This document shows, one piece after another, positions 1 to 13,400 of a stretch of DNA of 25,278 bases (position 1 is the first letter of the stretch; each line of letters begins with the position of its first letter). The notes below the pieces were generated by a model, which was not told the origin of the DNA, ran no database searches, and saw only the letters and a list, made by a program, of their open reading frames with translations. The position numbers and the translations under genes were made by a program. The DNA comes from Ettlia oleoabundans (taxonomy: Eukaryota; Chlorophyta; Chlorophyceae; Chlamydomonadales). The stretch is taken from NCBI GenBank assembly GCA_019693395.1, contig JAAMXP010000260.1, forward strand, positions 1-25,278, written 5' to 3'.

Positions 1-3737
<3,737 letters not shown>

Positions 3738-3986
3738 GGTGGACGAAAGATGGCCTGTCTGCTACTGCCCGCAAATGCACCGCAAAGAGGTCCAGATCGC
3801 CTTGAGTCTGCCCTTTGACGGTTCATCCAGCTAGTCACGTGTACCTGAGCAAGTACTGCCTCGTGCTTCTCAGATGGATTCCCCGTGTCCTTGTCGCCCC
3901 AAATCGTGATTGACTTACACAAAAGTGTTCTACATGCCTTAATTTCAAATACACAGGGCGGTTAAGCCCCAACGCAGGAGGAACAC
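3738..3986. promoter_or_regulatory. Divergent promoter region between ATP sulfurylase and the DUF4211-type gene
   Basis: These 249 bases separate two head-to-head start codons (3737 on the minus strand, 3987 on the plus strand), so they must hold both 5' UTRs and both promoters. I see no clear TATA box or repeated operator. Shared control of the two genes is only a possibility raised by the short spacing. Confidence 0.6.
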
Positions 3987-6900
3987 ATGCCGAAAGGGTC
4001 GAGGAGGGCCCAGCCAGCCTCAACCAGCGAAGAGTACGTCACCCTAACAAGCAGCAGCGAGGAGGACGCTGCAGTGGACACCACCTCTCCCAGCACGGCA
4101 GCAAAGGGCCGGGGTGGCAGAAACGCCGCCACTGCTGCCACCCGTCGTCATACGGCCCGTGGCTTGCTGTCACCCGCCAGCACGCCAAGTGAAAAGCAGG
4201 GGGCAGCTATCAGCAATAAAGAACGACCAGCATCAAGTACGGATGCTGAGGTCAGCAGCGACGAAAATGCCGACAGGCGCCAGGAGCGGGAGCCCGCAGT
4301 CTCTGGTGGCTTGCGGCGCAGCAGCCGACGGGTGGCTAGCGGTGCAAACGCTAGGAAGCAGGAGCAGCGCCAGCAGCAGGCAGCAGCACTGATGGAGCTG
4401 CGTCAGGCCAGGGCGGGGCGGGGGGCAGCTGCAGCAGCGGCTGCAGCAGGGCCCGAGCGCCGCCGGCGTGGTGCCGCAGTGGTGCGCGACAGCAGCAGCA
4501 GCGAGGAGCAGAATGGAAGGGGTGCTCTGTATGGCGCAGACGGCGGCAACACCAGCAGCGATGCTGAGGCCGTGCTGCCCACGCGTCGCAGGTCCAGCAG
4601 GGCTGCCGGCCAGGGTGCCAGGCAGCGCACCCAGTACCTTAGGGGCGGGCGGGACTACGTCCAGTCAGAGTCCGATGATGGTGGGTGCTTCCCTTGCTGT
4701 TCGCCGCTGGCAGTATATGGCATTATATGTCAATTTGTGTGGTTATTGTTTCATCTGGGTGTGACGGGGGAAATAAGGAGCATGTTGTGTATGCTGCTGA
4801 GTAGTTCATGAGCCATGCGAATCGCCTGCAGAGGCCAAGATACCACCCCAGGTGGCACCCGCATATTGAGTCACATGCTGTGTGTGCGCGCTGATTCGGC
4901 ACCTGTACTGCTGAGCTGGCATGTGCGCGCTGACCTGACCCATGCACTGCTGCCTTGGCACAGACGTGGCGGACTTCATAGCGGACGATGAGGAGGAGGA
5001 AGAAAGCGGGAGCGATAGCGACGGCCCCGCTGATGAGGAGGAGGGCAGCAGTAAAGGAGAGCCACCTCCAGCCAAGCAGCAGCACCATCAATGTCAGGTG
5101 CCCAGCGCTCGTGGCAGGCGGGCTGCTGCCGCTGCCAGGGGCTTTGCTACGGCAGCAGGTTTGGGTGCGGCTGCTGTGTCGGTGTGGGAGGAGGACGATG
5201 AGGAAGGAGAACAGCCTCCAATACGAGCAGGAGCAGGAGCAGCAGGTGCGGCAACTGGGCAGGGTAACGGCAGCGGGGCAACGGTTCCCCAGCTGGCTGG
5301 CAGCGAGGAAGAGGAGGAGGCACAGCACCCACGCCACAACCGTAGAAAGCGCAGGGGTGCTGCGGTGGTGGAGAGCTCGGAAAGCGAGGAAGAGCTGCCG
5401 CCGCTGCCAGCAGCAGAGGAAGCAGGTACATGCGGAACGGCGCCTGCTGCTGTTGCAGTCGTAGCGGCAGACGCAACCGCCCCAGCAGAGGCCACTCCCG
5501 CAGCCAAGCGGAGGCGCCTGCAGAAACAGGGCTTACCTGCCATCCCAAGCAGCACAGGACCTGTGGCAGACCAGCAGCAGCAGCAGTTACAGCCTGGGCG
5601 GGGCAGAGTGCCAGAGGAGCAGCAGGCGCAGCAGCAGGCGGCAGGCGGTGGACTGGCGTTGTCACGTGCACGGCGAACGCCGCCACCCCGCCCACTGATC
5701 ACAGCTGCAGACCGCATCCGTGCAGCACAGCAGCGGTGGCAGGAGGATGATGCAGATAAGCGGCAGGCAGCTGGAGGTGAAGCTGGGGTGGAGGCTGATG
5801 GTGGGAGCGGCGGGGAGGAAAGCGAGGTGTCTGTGCTTACAGATGAGGGGGACCCTGATGAACAGCTGGAAAGCAGCCAACAGGAAGAAGAAGAGGAGGA
5901 GCCAGCGCGCAAAGTTGGGCTAGGGGATCAGGATAAGCTGCTGCGGCGGCGGCGGGCGCGGAAGGAGGACAAGCGACGGGGCCAGCGTGCTGTGGGGCCG
6001 AGCGCTTACGCTGCAGATGACTCGCACGGCTGGCAGCGGTGCGTTCCTGCCCTGCTATGCCAGCAACGCTTACCCCAGGTTCTGCCTGTCTACCTGCCTG
6101 CTTGCTTGCTTGCTTACTGTTTGTGCAGGCCTGCTTCCCGGCCTCTGGCAAAGTGTTGCGTCATTGCTCAGTTCCTACCCTTTGCTTCCATCCTGCCTCT
6201 GTGTCCCTAATGCCTGCCCAACTGCTCCTCTGCCTGCCTCCCTTGAGTTGCCCCCTCCCCCGGCTCTGCTGCAGCGCTGCGGATGTGCTGGGCCTGGGCT
6301 CCTACAGCCAGAGGCAGCTGTTTGACATCTACGTGGAATACCAGTGAGTGTGCTTGGGTGCCTGCACACCAGCCTCTTGACAGACTTGCGGGGTGCTGCG
6401 GGATGTGCGTAGGGTGAAGTTGTTTAGCTGCAATGACAGCCACTTTCATGCAACTAGTGTTGGCCACAGGTATGAGGCAGGCTAGCGTCGTGTGTGCGTT
6501 GTCAGAAACCACCAAGCCGCGCTCAAACACAGCCAATCCCCTCATGTAACCGTCTAAAACCGGCGCCGTGGCTTGCCCCTGATGCAGGCTGCTCTGCTAC
6601 ACAGATCCCAGGCAAGTGGAGAGGGCTGGGAGCGATCTGTGCGGTCTTGGCGGAGGGGACAGTTCCAGGCCCTGTTGCATGGGCAGCAAGTTGGCTGCTC
6701 ACAGTCTGGACACACGCGCCCACCACACCTGTTCCCGCACATGCAGACACATCATGCCTGTCCAGTGCGTCGCTGCAGTTCCTTTTCCTGAAAACCAATT
6801 AGTTGTTGCTCTGCCTGCAGTTATGCCGAATCTGTGCGGCGCAGCCCCCGCCACGACGAGTACTACCAGCGAGCCAAACGGCAGGTGGAGTTTGAGATGA

Positions 6901-9900
6901 CACGCCTCAGGCACGTGTCACACCACTGGACAGCTGGTGTCGCCATCATTGCCACACCACCACACCAACCAGCCTGCTGTTCCGCAGTTGGCTTCTGCTG
7001 CTGCTGGAGCTTCAGACAGCATCCTTGGCTTGCCTGCCTGCTCCTGTTCCTGACCCACTGCCCTCCTGTCCTCCCACTGGTTGTCGACTCGCCTGCTCAT
7101 CTCTGCTGCCTGCCCCACCCCACCTCGTGCTGCCTGTAGGGGCTGTGTGGCCAGCGATGCCTGGAAGAGCAGCACCAGGGGGCTGTTGCAGGCCTTGGAG
7201 ACACTACCGGGTAGGACAGGGTGCTCGCTTCTTGTGTTTGGCTGCTGCGAAACCATCAGATGCTCGCATTTGAATCAACGCATGCAGGGCTTCCAGGTGG
7301 CTGCAAGCTACAAATCCAAAACTATGCTGGCATCCAGCTTGCCGCATTGCTGATCTATGTGTTTACCCAACAGCCTGATTGTGTGTGGCCACCACTTCTT
7401 CCATCAACCGAGGTGCTTCGAACTGGTTTGCTCGTCATTTTCGTACTTCTTTCCTGTGGTCATCACAGGCGTGGAGACAGGGTGGACTGATGAAAATGGA
7501 GCCCAGGAGCTGGCGGGCATGCCCTGCGATGCATGCAACAGAAGCAGGTGTGCAGTTCGTGCCAGCCTGGCATGCTGACAGGGCAGCGCAGCAAACAAGG
7601 AGGCTGGGGTTCTCTGGCCTGCAGCTAGGCCCTGTGCTTTGCCTTGCACAGCTGCAGCTCCCAGGCTGGACTGCATCGTGCAGGCAGCCTTGCACAGCTT
7701 CCATTTGCTGCACAGGCCACACCTGTGGAGGGCTGCGCCCGATCACTGTGTTGCGACCGCTGCAGGTCCCACGCCACTCGTGAGCTGATACTGAAGGGGG
7801 TGCCCTACACGCCGTACTGGGGCGATGCTGCGCTCATCAGCAACCGGCGGCTGAGGTGAGCATCTAGTACGTCACCGCTGTGCTGCAACCAGTCACCATC
7901 GTTGCCGGCAGCTTGGTTCCTGTGCGGCGCTGCAGGCCACAAGCGGGCAGATGGGAGGGATCTTTGCCTTGCTTCCTGCCTTTGCCACTGTTCAGACCAT
8001 GCTGGCTTCACCTGGCATCTTTTCCAAGCGAATTTTGCGCACTTCTCCCTCAACTAGTCCAGTCTTTCCCTGCCCACCTTTGCAGCGACCAGTTTGCCAC
8101 CACGTCCCCGGTTTTTAAGATGAGGCAGGAGGTGTCCGATGGCGCCGCAGGCGGGGTGCGGGGCAGCGTCAGCGGCCAGATGGAGGAGGAGGATGAGGAG
8201 GTGGAGGAGGAGGCAGGTATGTCTATCTATCTGTGAGCATGCTCATTACATCCCGCAAGTTGCAGGCTGTGCAGCCTTGTCGTGGCCAAGGTGTAACGGC
8301 ACCGCAACCCTGCCGCGCTACCTACAGCTCTTTGAAAGGATCCAAGTGCGTCTTAGTTGGCTGCTTGCTCATTATTGATTGTGCCTGCAGGCCCAAGCAG
8401 CCGGCCAGGCCATGAGCACAGTAGCACCCCGGCTGGAAGGAGAGGGAGGGCAGCAGGAGGCGGTGGAAGCAGGGGTGATGGCTGCGGCGGTGAAGAAGGT
8501 GGAGCAGGGGCCGGGCCGTATGTGCGCCTGCGGTTTTACGTGGGGCGGTTCTGCTGCGCCCGCCTGGCGCTCTACCACGCCCTGTTCCACTGGCGCCGCC
8601 GCCTGCTGGCGCGCCTCAAGGCGGAGCTGAAGGCGGAGCTGCGCAGGCGCAAGGTGGGAATCAGGTGGTGGGTTTACGGCACTCATATTGATGGTGGCCG
8701 CCCAAGTGGCGTCCGTGCTGGCTGCACCCACTACAGTGTGGGTTGGTGGACAAACTCATCTTGTACCGGCAATCATTGCCATTCCAATCAGAGTCCACTG
8801 GCAGTCACTGAGTCCACTGGCAATCAACTCCCGTATCCTGCTCCTGCCTGGCTGCAGCGTTCGGGGTTTCCGCGTGACCGGCCCTCTGTGTCTGAGGCCG
8901 TGCTGCGCAAGGAGTCGCTGATGCAGGAGCTGTACGACAACTACAAGCGCCTGCTGGAGCTGGCGGGTGGGTGGGTGGGGTGATAGTGGGGTTTGGTCAG
9001 GCTGACGAGTCGGCAAGTGGCGGGCTGTCAGTGGTGGCGTGCTCTGCTCCCCACGCCGTTGAACAGCTACACATTTTTCCTGGGGCTGGCGAGTGGGTGC
9101 TAGATCTAATGTAACTGCTGTTGGCGGCTGCACTATGTGGTTGACCACCGTTGTTGGTTTAGCATTGTGGGTAGGCGGCAGGCGCAAACGCGTGGGCAGG
9201 GTTTGGAAGTGTGCATGCCTTGTTGTCAGCCCAAGCAGGGGCTCGACGGCAAGCCCTCGCCGCCTTGTTGTACTGCCTCCTGCAGAGCGGTACCAGCTGT
9301 CTGGCGGTGAGGAAAGCCGGGGAGGCTGGAAGTCTGAGTTCCAGGGCATGCATGCTGGTGAGCCCAAGAAGGGTGAAGTTGCAGGGTTGGTTTGGCACTC
9401 CAACCAACTCAGCCCCGATCACAGCTTTATCTTTAATTTATCTTCATGGCTGTCTTGACACTGGGTTTTTACCTTAAAGCCTGCTGCCTGCTGCTTGCCG
9501 TTTCCTGTCCTGCCTGCGTATGCATTCCTCAAGGCACTGTTGATCCATGAAACAACCGCCCCCTCTGCTGCAACGCAGAGGTTGCGGCTGCCCAGGCCGA
9601 GCTGCACAACGACAGTGAGGCTGGTGAGGCAAGCGTGGTGTGGCCCGACGAAGGTGACAGCAGCTCTGACAAAGAAGACGAGCAGGACGAAGAGGGAGAG
9701 GAAAGCGGCGGTGGTGCAGGTGAATGGGGCCCTGGGAAGCGGCGCCAGCGGCTGAGGCAGGGGCGCATCGACTTCCGGGCAGCACAGGGGCTTGCCACAT
9801 TCTCAAAACAGCCTGAGCAAGATGGGCAGCAGCAGGTGCAGCTGGGTAAGCAGGATGGTGCCAAGCTGCCAACACCGCAGCAGCTACAGCATTCGCAGAA

Positions 9901-10072
9901 TGGCCATCAGGGGCCAGGGCAGCCTGAGCCATCTCAGGCACTGCAGCAGGTTCAGCGGCGGCACAGCGGCGCAGGGCTTAGGCAGGTTGACATCCGAAGT
10001 TTCTTCTCCAGCCCACGGCCCGCAGCTCAAGGTCAAGGTCAAGGCAGCGGGGAAGCTGAAGATGGCCTCTGA
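3987..10072 (+). CDS. DUF4211-domain nuclear protein with SIM-like motifs and a C-terminal PIP box (1086 aa)
   Basis: Exons: 3987-4680, 4964-6038, 6275-6343, 6588-6611, 6821-6910, 7140-7210, 7469-7547, 7766-7855, 8086-8216, 8391-8653, 8858-8966, 9286-9357 and 9579-10072. They sum to 3261 bases, exactly 1087 codons with the TGA. Residues 1-590 are low-complexity, with SSEE clusters and Arg/Lys patches, and look disordered and nuclear. Residues ~590-900 carry what I recognise as the DUF4211 pattern: FDIYVEYQLLCYTDP, YYQRAKRQVEFEM, VASDAWKS, a CDACNR knuckle, ATRELILKGVPY, and FYVGRFCCARLALYHALFHW, interrupted by a Glu-rich stretch (~750-774). The family occurs in plants, fungi and animals (vertebrate QSER1 and PRR12 end in it) and has no known enzymatic activity. 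QVDIRSFF at residues 1058-1065 is a textbook PCNA-interacting peptide. Introns 4 and 5 start with GC. A role in chromatin or replication is inferred. The domain name comes from pattern memory and needs an HMM search. Confidence 0.85.
9983..10006 (+). other. PIP box QVDIRSFF at the C-terminus of the DUF4211-type protein
   Basis: The codons read Q-V-D-I-R-S-F-F, matching the canonical PCNA-interacting consensus Q-x-x-[ILM]-x-x-[FY]-[FY] at every fixed position. The motif lies 21 residues from the C-terminus in a disordered, Gln/Gly-rich tail, a typical site for PIP boxes. Confidence 0.75.
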
Positions 10073-10442
10073 GGCTACTTGTATATTATGCGGCCTGGGT
10101 TACAAGAATTGCCTGGTGTACAGTATGTCATTACTAACAATCAAAACACAAAACACAAAACTCCAGATCAATCATATTGCAGAAAAACTGCACATGGTGG
10201 TTGTTATCTTATACGACTCAAGTTCCAACACACAAAACACAAGTACCAAGGTGATGTTGATGTTTCAATGTTAATACCACTACGATTAATACCAACACGA
10301 GGGTTGTAGAAGACACTGTGAGATGGAAGGTTGAGTCTGGCGCAACCACAATTCTGGAGAAGAAATTTTGTTTGGCATGCTCTGTCTGTCTCGCGTCTCG
10401 CCCCTCGGGGGCCCACACACGACGCGCAGCAGCGCTCATTGC
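10073..10442. other. Convergent 3' region, AT-richer, with a minus-strand TGTAA
   Basis: These 370 bases lie between the stop codon of the plus-strand DUF4211-type gene and that of the minus-strand gene at 10443. The stretch is clearly AT-richer than its surroundings and holds A/C-rich near-repeats (aacacaaaacaca-like strings around 10144-10162 and 10228-10246). TTACA at 10100-10104 is TGTAA on the minus strand, the usual green-algal polyadenylation signal, and would end the minus-strand transcript. I see no TGTAA for the plus-strand gene here. No coding region is evident. Confidence 0.5.
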
Positions 10443-13400
10443 TCAAGATTGCATCGCTGCCCCTTCCTGGTAGCTGAGGTGGTCAAGCAGCAGGGGGCGC
10501 AGCCGCTTGGCATTTTGGCGCACCGCTTTGCTCACATCCAGGCCCAGGGAGTCGGCCACCACCGCCAGCTGCAGGCATGGCCTTGAAGTGAAGGTCATAG
10601 AGCAGGAGGTGGCGCGGGGGTTCTAGCCCGTTGCATGCTGCAAAGTCACCAATACTTGCGCTGTGATGTGCAAAACAAGAGGCAGGAGTTGACTACAGCC
10701 AAGTTATTGGCAGGTGAGGCTTGAGTCGAGCTTGCAAGCCGGGGGTCCTCAGTGCACAGCACGAACCAAACCCACTCACCTCTTCAGCACCCAGCCCCTT
10801 CATCAGCCCCTCACACTCCTGCCTGGTGGCCCGCTCCAGCAGCTGCTTGCTGCCCATGCTGAGCCCCCTGCGCCTGATCAATTCCTTCAACAGCTGCTGC
10901 CTGTCCTCCGCACTCAAACACCGCTGCTGCTCCTCTCTTCCAGCAGGCTGCAAAGGCGCCATAGCGGTCACAGCCAGTGCGCCACCAGCGGGTGGGAGCA
11001 GGTCAGCCAGCAGCCGCTTTAGGTGCGGCACCACGCTGCAGTTGCAGCTTGATGCCTTTGCCCGCCTGCCTCTCCTCCAAACCAGCAAACTCAACTTTTA
11101 TATACCTACCCTTGCCAATGAGGCCCTTGATTGCTGCCTCCACATCGGCATTGCCCCAGGCGAGTTCACAAAGCCGCCCGCACAGCGCAGGGCTAAGCCG
11201 CCGCCCCTGCTGCACCATGGCGGCAACCACGGCGCACACGCCAGCTGCACGCGCGCTTCCTGGCGCCAGCGCCTGCCCAGCTGCGACTATGACCTTGAGA
11301 AGAACGGCCGCAATGCCACAGCTGAGGGGCGGCAGGGCAGGGTCGCTGCTGGCCAGAACTTCCTCCAGGCAGCCCTCAACCTTGCGCAGCAGGTTGGCGG
11401 CTTTGCCTGACAGCTCCGGCCCTGCAGCGGCCGTAGCACAGGACAACTCAATCACACACCGACAGCTGACAACGGTTGGTTGAGACGCACTGCTGATGCA
11501 ACTTCAATCTGGCAATTGCAGAGTTCATGCCATCAAGCCTTTGCTCTGAGAGCATGGCAACCAAAAAGTGAAATACAAGGTTGCTCCAGTTTTAGCAGTG
11601 TTTCAGCGGTGCAGCCACCACCCGGCCCACCCAGTGTTGTTAAGCTCGGCAGCCAGCAGCAGCAGAGCCAGCTCTATTGCTGCATAGCTGGGCTGCTGTC
11701 CAAACTTCTGCTCCATCTCCCGCAGCATGCTCCAGCCTACATTAGCGCACAATAAAGTCATAAGACGCACGGCAAACTAGTGGAAGTAGTATAAAAGCAG
11801 TACCATGAACAAGAGGAAGGGCAGTTGATTCTTACAGCCTACCTATGACAAACTTGCCGTCCTGCACACGCATCAAAGCTGCCACCTCCCAGCAGAGTGG
11901 CTGGGTAATGTGATCGCCATGCTGTGAGTTTTGAGTGCGGCGCAGGAGGCCCGCGGCTTGGCTGAAGGCCTCCATTTTGTCCTGGCTATCATCCCCGCAA
12001 GCGGCCTGCCAAATGCGGGCTGCGGCCTGATCAGCAGCTAAGTGCGCGCATCCTGTAGAGGCAGCAAGTGTGTCTGCTAGTAATCCAGAGCAACCGCAGC
12101 ATGCTGCAGCAACTGCAGGGGCGTGTGCAAGGCAGGCAACCCATGCACACCATCGGGGAGTCAGGTCCGTTGAGACTGCCAACGGTATGACAACTGCCTA
12201 CCTCAGGCACCCCCTGGCAGTCTGGGTGCTGCACAACCGCTGCTGCCAGCTCCTTCACCGCCTTCAAGTTGCGCCTCGGGACATCAGCACGAGCGTACAG
12301 CAAAAGTGCCGCAGCTCGCACGTTGCAAGGCAATGCAGAAAGCTGACGAAGCCGGCGGCTGTTTTGTGAGCCGGCGCTGCCACCGCTGTTTGCTTCAGCC
12401 ACATTGCTGGCGCTGGTGGTGCTGCTTCCAACTGCAATCAAACACATTGCTGCCGCTGGTGGTGCTGCTTCCAACTGCAGTCACACTGTCAGCACTGCGA
12501 TGCACCAATGCAGTCTCACACAAGTCCAGCAGCGCATCAGCCAGGGGTGACTCCCGCTGCCTCCCATGTGCCAAGGCTTCAAGGCTTCGGCAGGCTCCAA
12601 GGCAGCTGCCAGCTCAGCATGCTGACTCAGCAGCACCTCCAGCTTAGCTGCCACATCGGTCTGCTTCAGGCACAGCCGCAGCATGCCGCGCCACTGGCTG
12701 CAATTCAGCAGCCCCGCGCCGCTCAGTTGTCCCGCATGCTCTTCCAGCAGCTCCCTCACAGCCCCATACTGCTGCAGCTCAAGCTGAGCTGACAGGGCCG
12801 TGCTGTGCATGCTGGGACCCCGGCTCCCTGGGGAGCAACTGTGGTACACCGCCAAAAAAAAGTATTGTACTGCCTGGCTGCCCGGCAGGCCTCCATCAGC
12901 ATAGCAGCCTCCTGCTACGGGTGTAGTTGGGCAGAAAAAAAGCGTAACTGCATACCCTGCTGCCCTGCGCAAATGTGGTTGTATTCCGAATGCATCGACA
13001 ACCTAAACATTGACTTCGACATACTCTGTACGCCCATGACAGACATGTCTGCATGCAACTAATTCAGCATGGCGCTTCACTCACCCGTTCAGGGCAGGGT
13101 GCCTTGGACTTCATGACAGCTGATGCCAGGCGCAGCAGCATCTGCTGGTATCCCGCCTGCATTGCCGCCTGCATGGCTGAGACCAGCTCTTGCAAGGCAA
13201 GGCAACGCGTGCAGCGGCAACAACCTCCATGTTCATTTGGCCTGGGTACTTGACAGACAGGCGAGTCACCTGGGAAAGGAAACAAGGGAGAACAAGAGGG
13301 GTCGAGTGGAGTAATGTCGAAGAAGGGTAATTGCTGGGGCCAATTCTTGCTTGCAGCGCCTTCCAGCAGCAGACAATGCGAGCTGAGCCAGCAGGGCTGC

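Noticed and set aside
5094..5912. A long minus-strand Ser/Ala/Pro-rich open frame
   Set aside because: It is the GC-driven shadow of the acidic exon 2 (4964-6038) of the DUF4211-type gene, which is in phase with both neighbours.
6091..6128. Tandem GCCT/GCTT repeats
   Set aside because: They form an ordinary pyrimidine-rich intronic stretch in the DUF4211-type gene.
10569..10779. A protein-like reading (RHLLLYDLHFKAM) just upstream of the last exon of the minus-strand helical-repeat gene, suggesting a one-base frameshift
   Set aside because: A plain GTGAGT to CTGCAG intron over 10779-10569 joins GLGAEE to LAVVADSLGLD in phase 0 with no frameshift, so the reading is most simply intronic coincidence.
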